64,000 bases of DNA from Hyphomicrobiaceae bacterium (GTDB lineage Bacteria > Pseudomonadota > Alphaproteobacteria > Rhizobiales > Hyphomicrobiaceae), in contig JALHMC010000002.1 of NCBI GenBank assembly GCA_022844225.1, positions 1 through 64,000 on the forward strand, given 5' to 3'. This document shows, in pieces, positions 8,809 through 17,707 of this stretch. The translations under genes and the position numbers were made by a program. The notes beneath the pieces were generated by a model. The model was not told where the DNA came from. It searched no databases and was given only the letters and a program-made list of their open reading frames with translations. Position 1 is the stretch's first letter; the number at the start of each line of letters is the position of its first letter.

Positions 8809-10272
8809 TTGGTTGTGCGTCATCGGGGGCTTCTCGCAGCGCTTACTATAGCCGCGCTGCTGATCTGCTATGGCAACCCGGCTCCCGTGGCGGCGCCCGG
8901 CGGCGAGCGATCGCTCACGATCTACAGCATCCACACCAAAGAGACCGTCACAGCCGTCTACAAGCGCCATGGCAAGTTCGTCGAGGACGGCGTCGCCAAG
9001 CTCAACCACGCCATGCGGGATCATCGCCGGGACGAATCCACACAGATGGATCCGGCCCTTTTCGACCTGCTCTGGCAAGTTCACACGGAACTCGGCTCGA
9101 AAGAGCCGATCCACCTGATCTCCGGCTATCGCTCGCGCGCCACCAACAATATGCTGCGCAGGACAGCCGGTGGGCAGGCAAGCGAAAGCCGCCACATTCT
9201 CGGCAAGGCCGCCGACGTGCATTTCCCCGACGTTCCGGTGAAACTGCTGCGTTACTCGGCCCTGATCCAGGAGCGGGGCGGCGTCGGCTACTATCCGACC
9301 TCGGCCTTGCCGTTCGTTCACCTCGATACCGACCGCGTGCGTAGCTGGCCGCGCCTCCCACGTCATGAGCTGGCGCTGCTGTTCCCGTCGGGCACGACGC
9401 GGCACGCGGCGGCAGATGGCGGATCGATCACGAAGGACGACGTGCGGGCCGCCCAGGCGCGGCACGGAGAATTGGCCCAGCAGGTCGCCATGTTTCACCA
9501 ACAACGGGCCACCGGCACGCCGCGGTTTGCCGTCGCTGATGCGGGCAAAAGCCCGGCGCCGGGACGGATCGCAGCCTTGCCGAGCGGACTCGAGCCGGCT
9601 GCTCCGACGCTGGTCGAGCGGCCACAATTGCTCAGCCGCTTGACGCCTGCGGTCGCGCCGACGAACCTGCGTCATTCGATCGTGCCTTCGGCAAGCGACC
9701 GAGCCCGACTGGCCGAGTTGGCGAGCCTAGCGTCCGCGATGCCGCAACTCGTCGTCGGACCGGCGCCAGCTCGACGCCCGGAGCGAGCGTCTCTGCCGAG
9801 CCTGACCGGGAGCAGTCTGCCGGTACCGCCGGACGCGATTGCGGCGGACAAGGCCAACCCCGAGGGGCGCCAGGTGGCGTCGCTCGGGCTGACGGCTTTG
9901 CCGGAGGCTCCGATGTCCGATGCGGAGCGGACGGGATGGGGAGGCTGGAGCACGGCGCCGGCCTACGACGAGGAGCATCCGGAGGAGCTGTCGTATCGGC
10001 CGTTTCCGATCACGCCCTACCTGACCGAGACGGCGAGCCAACCCCTGATGAGCGAACTGATCGCGCATGACCTTGCTCGCACGCTCGATATGCTGGACCA
10101 GCCGGAGCTTGGGGCCATGCTGCGCTTCCGTCCGACCATGATGGCTGCCAAGAGCCTTTGGGCGCAGCAGTTCAGCGGCTCCGCCGTCAACGTCGATCCG
10201 ATGCGCGCCGCGGCGCCGGCTCCCGGTGAGTTCCAACTCGCGCCACGTCAGGTCAAGACGAGCCAGCGCTGA
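8809..10272 (+). CDS. Exported DUF882 protein (peptidase M15-like fold)
   Basis: This protein of about 487 residues has an N-terminal signal sequence (VVRHRG, then LLAALTIAALLICYG), a DUF882 domain at about residues 35-185 and a long Ala/Pro-rich low-complexity C-terminal half. Zinc-site features of the M15/VanY-like fold are visible: LISGYRS, S-x-H-x2-G-x-A-x-D (SRHILGKAADVH) and VHLDTDRVRSW. Homologues act on peptidoglycan peptides, so a periplasmic cell-wall role is likely. The start is uncertain: TTG 8809, GTG 8815 and an ATG at 8755 are in frame. I chose 8809 because it puts the charged n-region directly before the hydrophobic core. Confidence 0.82.
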   Translation: MVVRHRGLLAALTIAALLICYGNPAPVAAPGGERSLTIYSIHTKETVTAVYKRHGKFVEDGVAKLNHAMRDHRRDESTQMDPALFDLLWQVHTELGSKEPIHLISGYRSRATNNMLRRTAGGQASESRHILGKAADVHFPDVPVKLLRYSALIQERGGVGYYPTSALPFVHLDTDRVRSWPRLPRHELALLFPSGTTRHAAADGGSITKDDVRAAQARHGELAQQVAMFHQQRATGTPRFAVADAGKSPAPGRIAALPSGLEPAAPTLVERPQLLSRLTPAVAPTNLRHSIVPSASDRARLAELASLASAMPQLVVGPAPARRPERASLPSLTGSSLPVPPDAIAADKANPEGRQVASLGLTALPEAPMSDAERTGWGGWSTAPAYDEEHPEELSYRPFPITPYLTETASQPLMSELIAHDLARTLDMLDQPELGAMLRFRPTMMAAKSLWAQQFSGSAVNVDPMRAAAPAPGEFQLAPRQVKTSQR

Positions 10273-10308
10273 CGCTGGTGAACGGCCCGAGGTGCGGACG
10301 GCCGATCG

Positions 10309-11211
10309 TTACGTCTTGTCGGAAGCAACAACCGTGTCTGCGGCGAGCACGCGCTCGAGCTGTCGCTTCAGCGCCTCCTTGGCCGGCTCCGCTGCCGCCA
10401 AAATCTCGCGGAACCGATGAAAATCGAGCACGCCGACGCCTTCGCTGGCGGTGTCGACGAGGATATCCGGCCGGTGAGACCTGAGCTGCTCGCGGACGAT
10501 CGAGCGTTGCAGAATCTGCGATGCCGAGAAGAGGGCCTCGAGCGCCCTCGGACCAGAATCGTCACTCGGTTGCCCCGCGGCGCCGGAGACATCGACCGCG
10601 ATGGTGATGTCGGCGCCCTCCCTAACCAGCTCGAACGGCAGAGGGTCGACGAGACCGCCATCGAGCAGCGCCCGCCCCGCGATCATGACGGGGCTGAAAA
10701 TGACCGGCAACGCGATGCTCGCGGCAATCGCGCGCTTGAGTGGCCCGGTGCGTATGACCACGGCCTCCTGCGCATAGAAGTCGGTCGCGACGATCGACAG
10801 CGGTACAGCGAGTTGCTCGATGGTCGCGGGAAGGCGCGACGGCAGCAAAAGGTCGAGCATGACCTCGGCATCAAGCAGGGCCGATCGCATGGGGAAGAGA
10901 TTGAACAGGTGGTCAACGGGGCGCGGTCGCGCCGACAACAACTGGCGAATGAGTCCGTAGCGCTCGGACAAAAGTTCCTCGACGTGGGCCCGCATGTAAC
11001 GCGCGGGCAGCCCAGCCGCCACTCCCGCGCCGAAGATGGAGCCGATGGATGTGCCGGAGACCGTCGCAGGCGCGAGGCCCATCTCCTCGAGCGCTTCGAG
11101 CACGACGAGATGGGCGAGCCCGCGAGCACCGCCGCCGCCGAGGGCCAGACCGATGCGCGGCTTCTCAATCCTGGCCGGCGGCGGAGCTTGCCGGGCTGGT
11201 ACCAAGCTCAT
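10309..11211 (-). CDS. Patatin-like phospholipase (RssA type)
   Basis: This 300-residue cytoplasmic or membrane-associated lipid acyl hydrolase has all patatin landmarks: the glycine-rich oxyanion loop GGGGARGLAH, the nucleophile elbow GTSIGS (G-x-S-x-G) and the catalytic Asp in DGGLVDPLP. Overall organisation matches the bacterial RssA/YchK group. It lies 55 bases downstream of the second dehalogenase-like gene on the same strand, so it could be the fourth gene of the purD transcript. The ATG at 11211 follows AAGGGG. Confidence 0.88.
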   Translation of the reverse strand: MSLVPARQAPPPARIEKPRIGLALGGGGARGLAHLVVLEALEEMGLAPATVSGTSIGSIFGAGVAAGLPARYMRAHVEELLSERYGLIRQLLSARPRPVDHLFNLFPMRSALLDAEVMLDLLLPSRLPATIEQLAVPLSIVATDFYAQEAVVIRTGPLKRAIAASIALPVIFSPVMIAGRALLDGGLVDPLPFELVREGADITIAVDVSGAAGQPSDDSGPRALEALFSASQILQRSIVREQLRSHRPDILVDTASEGVGVLDFHRFREILAAAEPAKEALKRQLERVLAADTVVASDKT

Positions 11212-11266
11212 GTCCGGAGCCCCTTCTCACGCTTCATCATCGCGGCGTGACTGCCGCTCAGACCTC

Positions 11267-12175
11267 TCATTCTTCCTTGAGGAAGGGCATGATTGCGGCA
11301 ACAGTTTCCGCAGGCGCTTCCTCCGCGAGGAAATGGCCCGACTCGATCGGACCACCGATCACCTGAGGGCACCACGACCGCCACGTATCGAGAGGCTTGT
11401 TGACGAAACCGCTCTTGCGGGAGGCACCCCAGATCGCGAGCATCGGGCAACCGATCTGGCGACCGGCCTTGCGATCCGCTGCATCCAGCTCCGGGTCACA
11501 GCCGGCTCCCGCCCGGTAGTCCTCACAACTGGCGTGGATCACCTCGGGCTTCGAAAAGCACGTCCGGTAGTCGGCGAGGGCGCGCGGGTCAAACGCCGAC
11601 AGATCCTTCGTGGCTGTCCACTGGGCCAGCAGGTAGTCCAGGAAGTAGACGGGGTCGTGACCGATCATGGTCTCGGGGAACGGCGCCGGGCGCGCCAGGA
11701 ACGGCCAGTGGAAGCGACCGACGGCGTTCGCCATGTTCATGTCGGTCCAGGCGTCGAGCGTCGTCACGATGTCGAGCGTGACCAGTCTCGTGACCCGATC
11801 CGGATGGTCGAGTGCCAATCGATAGCCGACGCGGGCGCCGCGATCGTGGCTGACGACGGCGAAGCGCTCGTGTCCCAGCAGACGCATCAGCGCGACCATG
11901 TCGGCAGCCATGGCTCGCTTCGAATAGGCGAGATGGGCTTCGTCCGACACGGCCGGTCCACGGCTGCGTCCGTAACCTCTCAGATCCGGCACCACCAGCG
12001 TGAAGTTGCGGGCGAGGTCCGGCGCGATCTTGTGCCAGCAGGCGTGCGTCTGCGGATAACCGTGCAGCAGCAGAAGGGGAGGTCCGGACCCGCCGACCCT
12101 GGCATAGATCTTGGCGTCGCCCAGTGCATGGTGCACCTCACGGAAACCGGGATAGAGGTCGCTCATGGCCGTCAT
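11267..12175 (-). CDS. Fluoroacetate (haloacetate) dehalogenase-like alpha/beta hydrolase, copy 2
   Basis: This 302-residue alpha/beta hydrolase is closest to fluoroacetate dehalogenases, which replace the halogen of haloacetates with hydroxyl. Every functional residue known for that family is present: nucleophile Asp111 with Arg112 and Arg115 (HDRGARVGYR) for the carboxylate, Asp135, the halide pocket His156-Trp157 and Tyr220, and catalytic His281. Its ATG (12175) overlaps the stop of the preceding paralogue (ATGA) and has GGAGG about seven bases upstream, so translation is coupled. Related epoxide hydrolases share the fold but lack this residue set. Activity on fluoroacetate itself is inferred. 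Confidence 0.82.
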   Translation of the reverse strand: MTAMSDLYPGFREVHHALGDAKIYARVGGSGPPLLLLHGYPQTHACWHKIAPDLARNFTLVVPDLRGYGRSRGPAVSDEAHLAYSKRAMAADMVALMRLLGHERFAVVSHDRGARVGYRLALDHPDRVTRLVTLDIVTTLDAWTDMNMANAVGRFHWPFLARPAPFPETMIGHDPVYFLDYLLAQWTATKDLSAFDPRALADYRTCFSKPEVIHASCEDYRAGAGCDPELDAADRKAGRQIGCPMLAIWGASRKSGFVNKPLDTWRSWCPQVIGGPIESGHFLAEEAPAETVAAIMPFLKEE

Positions 12176-13089
12176 GTGATTGCCTCCACGCTGTCGAAGA
12201 ACGGAAGCACTGCGTCGAGCAGGGCCGCCGGGTTCTCCTCGGGAATGAAATGGCCGCTGTCGATCGCGCGTCCCGAGACAGTGAGGCACCACGGGCGCCA
12301 CAACGCAACTGGGTCGGCGACGCCCGCGAGGCTGCCGGACGAGCCCCATAGAACCAGCGTCGGGCACATAATGCGGGTCCCGAGGCGCCGGTCCGCCTCG
12401 TCGTCAGCGAGATCGCAACTGGCACTCGCCCGGTAGTCCTCACATGTCGCATGGATCCGGTCTCGATCCGAAAGTCCCTCGACATAGACCGCGAGCGCTC
12501 GCGGATCGAAGGTCTCGAGCGTGCGAGACCGCGTCCCGCGCTTTAGGCGGCCCTCCAGCCAGCCGATCGGGTCCTTGCCGATCAGCGTCTCCGGGATGGG
12601 CGCGGGCTGTGCGAGGAACGCCCAATGGACGATGCGGTGGCGGGTGATCTGCTGCTCCGGCTGCCACTGGTCCCAGGTCGTCATGACATCGAGCACAACG
12701 AGCCGCGCGACGCACTCCGGGCTATCCAGTGCCAGCCGGTAAGCGACCCGGGCGCCCCGATCGTGACCCATGACGAGATATCGGGAAAAGCCCAATTGGC
12801 TCATCAACAAGGCCATGTCCGCAGCCATGGTGCGCTTGGCGTAGGCTCTGTGGTCGACGTCGTCCGGAGGGCATGCGCTCTCTCCGTATCCCCTAAGATC
12901 GGGCGCCACCACCGTAAACCTCTCGGCGAGACGGCCCGCCACCTTGTGCCACGCAACGTGCGTCTGAGGATAGCCGTGCAGCAGCAGGAGCGGCGGCCCG
13001 GAGCCCCCCAAGCACACATGCAATTCGACCTTGCCCGTGTCGATCCGGCGAGACGCGAAGCCCGGGAAGAGATCGTGCGCGCCTTTCAT
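12172..13089 (-). CDS. Fluoroacetate (haloacetate) dehalogenase-like alpha/beta hydrolase, copy 1
   Basis: This 305-residue protein is the first of two tandem paralogues. Its residues line up with the characterised Rhodopseudomonas palustris enzyme without any numbering shift, as I recall that family: Asp110, Arg111, Arg114, Asp134, His155, Trp156, Tyr219 and His280. The [13 protein letters not shown] cap segment is diagnostic. The ATG at 13089 overlaps the purD stop codon (ATGA), so the gene is translationally coupled to purD. The duplication must be old, because many positions outside the active site differ between the copies. The true substrate might be another small haloacid. Confidence 0.82.
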   Translation of the reverse strand: MKGAHDLFPGFASRRIDTGKVELHVCLGGSGPPLLLLHGYPQTHVAWHKVAGRLAERFTVVAPDLRGYGESACPPDDVDHRAYAKRTMAADMALLMSQLGFSRYLVMGHDRGARVAYRLALDSPECVARLVVLDVMTTWDQWQPEQQITRHRIVHWAFLAQPAPIPETLIGKDPIGWLEGRLKRGTRSRTLETFDPRALAVYVEGLSDRDRIHATCEDYRASASCDLADDEADRRLGTRIMCPTLVLWGSSGSLAGVADPVALWRPWCLTVSGRAIDSGHFIPEENPAALLDAVLPFFDSVEAIT

Positions 13090-14366
13090 GCGATCTGGTC
13101 CTTGGCGACCGCGCGCCAGCCGATGTCGCGGCGGCAGAAGCCCTCAGGCCACTCGATCAGATCCACAGCTCGATAAGCGCGCGCCTGTGCCTCGCTTATG
13201 GTCGGAGCGCGCGCGGTCACGGCGAGCACGCGTCCGCCATCGGCTAGAATGCGGTCGCCGTCGCGGCGTGTTCCGGCGTGAAAGACCTCGACACCTTCCA
13301 CCTCCCCCGCCCGCGCGAGACCGCGGATCTCGCTGCCTCGACGATAAGATCCCGGGTAGCCATTCGTTGCCATTACGACTGTCAGCGCCGCGTCGTCGTG
13401 CCAACGGAGATCCATGCTGGCCAGCACGCCATCGGCGACGGCGAGCAAGGCCGCGAGCAGATCCGACTTGAGGCGCACCATCAGGACCTGCGTCTCGGGA
13501 TCGCCGAAACGGGCGTTGTACTCGATGAGCTTCGGTCCGTCCGACGTGATCATCAGCCCTGCATAGAGCACGCCCTTGAACGGCATGCCGCGCCGGGCCA
13601 TGCCGGCGATCGTGGGCCGGATGATCTCGGCCATGGCGCGCTCGACGAGATCCGGCGTCATAATGGGCGCAGGCGAGTAGGCGCCCATGCCGCCTGTGTT
13701 CGGGCCCGTGTCACCGTCACCGACCCGCTTGTGGTCTTGCGCCGTAGCGAGCGCCAAGGCCGCCGTCCCGTCCGAGAGAGCGAAGAAGCTTGCCTCCTCG
13801 CCCTCGAGGAACTCCTCGATCACCACCTCGGACCCGGCATCGCCGAACGCTCCGGAGAAACACGCATCGACCGCCGACTCCGCTTCTTCGCGCGTCATCG
13901 CAACGACAACGCCCTTGCCGGCGGCCAGGCCATCCGCCTTGACGACGATCGGCACCGGCTGGCGGGACAGATAGGCGAGCGCTGACGCCCGGTCCGCAAA
14001 CCGGCCATAGGCCGCCGTCGGAATGGACAACTCCCGGCAAAGATCCTTGGTGAAGCCTTTCGAGCCCTCGAGTTGCGCTGCTGCCCGCGATGGGCCGAAG
14101 TGCTTGATGCCCGCCTTGCCAAGATCATCGGCCAAGCCTGCGACGAGGGGGGCTTCCGGCCCGATGACGACGAAGTCTATGCTGCTCGCACGGCAGAAGT
14201 CGATGATGTCCGTGTGCCGCACGACATCCAGGTCAACGCACTCGGCCACTTGCGCAATGCCGCCGTTGCCAGGGGCACAATAGAGCTTGCCGAGCAGCGG
14301 GCTGGCTGAAAGCGACCAGGCGAGGGCATGCTCACGGCCGCCAGCGCCAATCAGAAGCACGTTCAT
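13086..14366 (-). CDS. purD: Phosphoribosylamine--glycine ligase
   Basis: This 426-residue ATP-grasp enzyme joins glycine to 5-phosphoribosylamine in the second step of purine synthesis. It has the expected opening [17 protein letters not shown], the [13 protein letters not shown] loop, the ATP-grasp region ([13 protein letters not shown]) and the [12 protein letters not shown] and [10 protein letters not shown] signatures. Length is normal (E. coli about 429). The ATG at 14366 follows GGGAGGA. It is divergent from xseA and heads a run of genes joined by ATGA overlaps with two dehalogenase-like genes, an unusual context for purD. Confidence 0.95.
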   Translation of the reverse strand: MNVLLIGAGGREHALAWSLSASPLLGKLYCAPGNGGIAQVAECVDLDVVRHTDIIDFCRASSIDFVVIGPEAPLVAGLADDLGKAGIKHFGPSRAAAQLEGSKGFTKDLCRELSIPTAAYGRFADRASALAYLSRQPVPIVVKADGLAAGKGVVVAMTREEAESAVDACFSGAFGDAGSEVVIEEFLEGEEASFFALSDGTAALALATAQDHKRVGDGDTGPNTGGMGAYSPAPIMTPDLVERAMAEIIRPTIAGMARRGMPFKGVLYAGLMITSDGPKLIEYNARFGDPETQVLMVRLKSDLLAALLAVADGVLASMDLRWHDDAALTVVMATNGYPGSYRRGSEIRGLARAGEVEGVEVFHAGTRRDGDRILADGGRVLAVTARAPTISEAQARAYRAVDLIEWPEGFCRRDIGWRAVAKDQIA

Positions 14367-14410
14367 CGGCCGATCCTCCCCATGAATGCTTTGGATTATA
14401 CCGGCACAGG

Positions 14411-14451
14411 GTCTGTGGCGCGGCGCGAATGGTGTAACATTCGCGACAGAC
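14411..14451. promoter_or_regulatory. Nested inverted repeat in the purD/xseA divergent promoter region
   Basis: A perfect 8-bp palindrome CGCGAATG (14424-14431) / CATTCGCG (14438-14445), spaced by six bases, is flanked by a second perfect pair GTCTGT (14411-14416) / ACAGAC (14446-14451). The outer 5' arm is separated from the inner arm by seven bases. It lies in the 266-base gap between divergent purD and xseA. It could be an operator for both promoters or a structured leader; the sequence does not say which. Confidence 0.4.
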
Positions 14452-14632
14452 CTCACAAACCGTAACGTGGCGAACTTGGAACCTGTGTTGCGCCCGCGAC
14501 AGCGTGAGATCGGTGACGCGCCGGCTGATGAATTGACCAGCGCCGCAATGGGGTCCAGAAGTTGCGCGACCCTTTGAAGGGGAGTGCTGGACCCTACACA
14601 CGACGGCCCGGAAGATCGATCGAGGAGCCAGG

Positions 14633-16312
14633 ATGACCGTCGCCGAGCCTGCCCGACCCGTCCGAACCGGAGTCAATATCGCCGAGCTGACCGTCACGGA
14701 GCTGTCGTCAGCGATCAAGCGCTCGCTGGAGGACGGTTTCGGATTCGTGCGCGTGCGGGGCGAGATCTCCGGCTATCGCGGGCCGCACGCCTCCGGTCAC
14801 TGTTATTTCTCATTGAAGGACGACAAGTCCAAGATCGAGGCCGTTATCTGGCGCGGCAACTTCGCGCGACTGCGGTTCAAGCCCGAGGAAGGCCTCGAGG
14901 TCATCGCGCAAGGCAAGGTGACGTCGTTCCCGGGCGCCTCCAAGTATCAGATCGTCATCGAATCGCTCGAGCCCGCTGGCGTCGGCGCCTTGATGGCGCT
15001 GCTCGAGGAACGTAAACGCAAGCTCGGCGCCGAGGGGCTGTTCGAGGAGACCCGTAAGCGACCGCTGCCGTTCCTGCCGGGCGTCGTCGGCATCGTGACA
15101 TCGCCGACCGGTGCCGTGATCCGCGACATGCTCGCCGGCTTCACGGAGCGCTTTCCCACGCGGGTGCTGATCTGGCCGGTGCGCGTGCAGGGCGAGACCT
15201 CTGCTGCCGAGGTTGCAGCGGCGATCCGCGGCTTCAATGCCTTGCCTCCCCATGGTCCGGTGCCCCGCCCCGACGTTCTCATCGTCGCGCGGGGCGGTGG
15301 CAGCCTCGAGGATCTGTGGGGCTTCAACGAGGAAATCGTGGTCCGCGCGGCCGCGGAAAGCGCCATTCCGCTGATCTCCGCCGTCGGCCACGAGACCGAC
15401 TGGACACTGATCGATCTCGCAGCCGACGCCCGCGCGCCGACGCCGACCAAGGCGGCGGAGTGGGCCGTGCCAAAGCATTCCGAGCTGATGGAGCGTACCG
15501 GTGAACTCGGATTGCGGCTGATGCAGCGCATGCGCCGGCGCCTCGACGAGGCGCGCGTGCACTGGCGGGCCGCTGTGAGGGGCTTGCCGCGTCCGGAGGA
15601 GCTGACTGCGCTGCCGCGCCAGCGGTTCGATGCCGCCGAAAAGCGGCTTTCACGCGCATTGATGGCTAATACACAGGCTCACGCCAAGCGGCTGGCACGC
15701 ATCTCGCCACGCCTGCAGCCGCGACTGCTCGCCGTCCGCACCGAGCGCGAGCATGCGCGGCTGGAACGCTGCGGATCGAGAGCCGTCGAGGCCTTGTCGC
15801 GCATCGCTGCCGTTCGCCGGTTGAGCCTGACCCGCATCTCCGGACGCCTCAGCCCCGTCGGCGTATCGGTTCGCCTGTCGCGCGCCTCCGAGCGGTTGGA
15901 GGGGCTGGACCGGCGCCAGCGCGGCGCCTTCGAAGCCCTGCTGGCACGACGACGACAGATAGTGGAAGCGCGCGGCCAGATGCTCGCTTCGCTCAGCTAC
16001 CACAGTGTTCTCGGCCGCGGGTTCGCGCTGGTGCGCGATGCCTCGGGCCGGGCCGTGCGCTCGGTAGCCGGATTGCCCGACGGGGCACGCATCGATATCG
16101 AGGTCGCCGATGGCCACCGGCAGGCGACCGTCGACGGGGCGCCTTCGGCCGCTATCCCGACGACTGGCAGCGAGACAGCGGAATCCGGTCCGGCGCCCAT
16201 GACTGAGTCGCCCGACGCTGCGCAAAGGACCTCCGCCGAGTTGCGCATCCGGCCGACGCAACGCCGACGGTCCCCCGGGGGGGACAAGGGCGGACAGGGT
16301 TCTCTCTTCTAA
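14633..16312 (+). CDS. xseA: Exodeoxyribonuclease VII large subunit
   Basis: This 559-residue protein is the large subunit of exonuclease VII, which degrades single-stranded DNA with the small subunit XseB (not in this window). It has the N-terminal OB-fold ([21 protein letters not shown]), the catalytic core ([47 protein letters not shown]) and a long basic coiled-coil region. A poorly conserved C-terminal tail of about 100 residues makes it longer than the E. coli protein, which is common in alphaproteobacteria. The start has AGGAGCCAGG just upstream. Confidence 0.95.
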   Translation: MTVAEPARPVRTGVNIAELTVTELSSAIKRSLEDGFGFVRVRGEISGYRGPHASGHCYFSLKDDKSKIEAVIWRGNFARLRFKPEEGLEVIAQGKVTSFPGASKYQIVIESLEPAGVGALMALLEERKRKLGAEGLFEETRKRPLPFLPGVVGIVTSPTGAVIRDMLAGFTERFPTRVLIWPVRVQGETSAAEVAAAIRGFNALPPHGPVPRPDVLIVARGGGSLEDLWGFNEEIVVRAAAESAIPLISAVGHETDWTLIDLAADARAPTPTKAAEWAVPKHSELMERTGELGLRLMQRMRRRLDEARVHWRAAVRGLPRPEELTALPRQRFDAAEKRLSRALMANTQAHAKRLARISPRLQPRLLAVRTEREHARLERCGSRAVEALSRIAAVRRLSLTRISGRLSPVGVSVRLSRASERLEGLDRRQRGAFEALLARRRQIVEARGQMLASLSYHSVLGRGFALVRDASGRAVRSVAGLPDGARIDIEVADGHRQATVDGAPSAAIPTTGSETAESGPAPMTESPDAAQRTSAELRIRPTQRRRSPGGDKGGQGSLF

Positions 16313-16422
16313 GATAGCCGCGGGACAGAACCGCGACTGGCAACGCAACCCCGGATTATGTATGGTGCTGGCGCTCGCCGCGATCCGCGGCCTTCGCAGC
16401 TGGCATCTCGGCAGGTTAATTG

Positions 16423-16683
16423 ATGAATCGGTTCGAACGCCTGTTCGGTCTCAAGGGTGAAGCCCGCGTCGCGTACATGCACGGCGAGTTTCGCGTGGAG
16501 CAGCCCGGCGACTTCGTGCTGTGTGCCGTTACCGGCAAGCCGATCGCCATAGCCGATCTGCGCTACTGGAGCGTCGACCTGCAGGAAGCCTACATCTCGC
16601 CCGAGGCGTCGCTCGAGCGCCATCTCCAGCTCAATAAGGGCCGCAATCGATCACGCGCCACGTCCCCGACCGACGGCGAGTGA
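16423..16683 (+). CDS. DUF2093 domain-containing protein
   Basis: This 86-residue protein belongs to DUF2093, a small conserved family of alphaproteobacteria with no known function. Family features are the opening MNRFERLFG, CAVTGKPIAI and the LRYWSVDLQEAY motif. It is normally encoded next to lpxK and xseA, as here. I start at the ATG at 16423; a TTG lies immediately before it. Its end overlaps the 3' end of the convergent lpxK gene by about 33 bases. Confidence 0.88.
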   Translation: MNRFERLFGLKGEARVAYMHGEFRVEQPGDFVLCAVTGKPIAIADLRYWSVDLQEAYISPEASLERHLQLNKGRNRSRATSPTDGE

Positions 16684-17706
16684 GGCCTCGAGCAGGCCGT
16701 CCAGGCGCAGGGCGTCGCGCTCGTCGAGTTCGAGACGAATCGGGAGCGTGAGCGTCTCGGCGCGCAGTGCGCCCATGTCGCCTACGGGGGCCAAACGGAC
16801 CCAATCCTTCTCGGTGGTGCAGAGGCGCGCTCCGTGTTTGCGAGCCGCCGCCAAGAGATCGCGCGCCTCGCGATCGGTGAACGCATGATGATCAGCGAAG
16901 ACTCGTCGCTCGACGATCCGCCCGCCCAACTGCTCGATCAGATGGAAAAACCGCTCCGGCGCGCCGATCCCGCTGAACGAGACCAGCGGCTGGCCGACGA
17001 TCCAACCCGTATCCCCGACCGGTCGCGTCCGGGCCCGCATCACCGGGCCGCCAAAGTGATGCTTCAACCAAACCGGGAAATCGCTTTCCGGACGGGCCTC
17101 CCCCGAGGACTCCGGTACGTTGACGACGACCGCATCCGCCAGCGAAAGCTGGAACTCGAGCGGGGCGCGCAGCGGCCCCGCCGGAATGACGCGACCATTG
17201 CCGACGCCGCGACGGCCATCGACGACCGCGATCGTGAGGTTTTTCTGAAGGGCGCCGTTCTGCAGACCGTCGTCCATGACGATTGCGCCGTGGCGTGCTC
17301 CGGTTTCAACGATGACGCGCGCGCCGGCCGCCCGGTTTCGGCAGACGAGTGTCGGCGCGGTGCGCGCAAGCAGCAACGGTTCGTCGCCCACCTCGCTCGC
17401 CGTGTCGTGGTCCGGCGCAACCCAATGCGGGCCGGATGTCTGGCCGCCGTAGCCTCGCGTCAGGAATGCCGGCCGGGCACCGAGTGCTTCAAGCCGGCTC
17501 GCAATCAGAAGTGCCAGCGGCGTCTTGCCCGTGCCGCCTGCCGTAAAGTTTCCGACACATACGACCGGCACCGGGCACCGATAGGCCTCGCCTCGCCGGT
17601 AGCGATGCTCTGCTGCGGCTCCCCAGACGCGGGCGATGGGCGCCATCGCCCGGGCACACCAGGACGGCGCTGAGCGATACCACCACGGGGGTTCCGGGAG
17701 GGGCAA
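16651..17706 (-). CDS. lpxK: Tetraacyldisaccharide 4'-kinase (lipid A synthesis)
   Basis: LpxK phosphorylates the 4' position of the lipid A disaccharide at the inner membrane. The protein of about 351 residues shows the N-terminal PEPPWWY segment, the P-loop VGNFTAGGTGKTPLAL and the DDGLQN motif. The start is not an ATG: I choose TTG 17706, which places the PPWWY segment at the family-typical position behind a GGTGGG sequence; GTG 17715 is an alternative, and ATG 17646 would cut into the conserved N-terminus. The start lies two bases from the kdtA stop, so the genes are tightly linked. Confidence 0.9.
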   Translation of the reverse strand: MPLPEPPWWYRSAPSWCARAMAPIARVWGAAAEHRYRRGEAYRCPVPVVCVGNFTAGGTGKTPLALLIASRLEALGARPAFLTRGYGGQTSGPHWVAPDHDTASEVGDEPLLLARTAPTLVCRNRAAGARVIVETGARHGAIVMDDGLQNGALQKNLTIAVVDGRRGVGNGRVIPAGPLRAPLEFQLSLADAVVVNVPESSGEARPESDFPVWLKHHFGGPVMRARTRPVGDTGWIVGQPLVSFSGIGAPERFFHLIEQLGGRIVERRVFADHHAFTDREARDLLAAARKHGARLCTTEKDWVRLAPVGDMGALRAETLTLPIRLELDERDALRLDGLLEASLAVGRGRGA

Positions 17707-17707
17707 G

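Noticed and set aside
15765..15790. GGAAC-N16-CGTC resembling an EcfG promoter
   Set aside because: It is inside xseA, the -10 does not match fully, and no gene starts behind it.
16430..16440. GGTTCGAAC resembling a tRNA T-arm
   Set aside because: It lies inside the DUF2093 coding region and no cloverleaf can be built around it.
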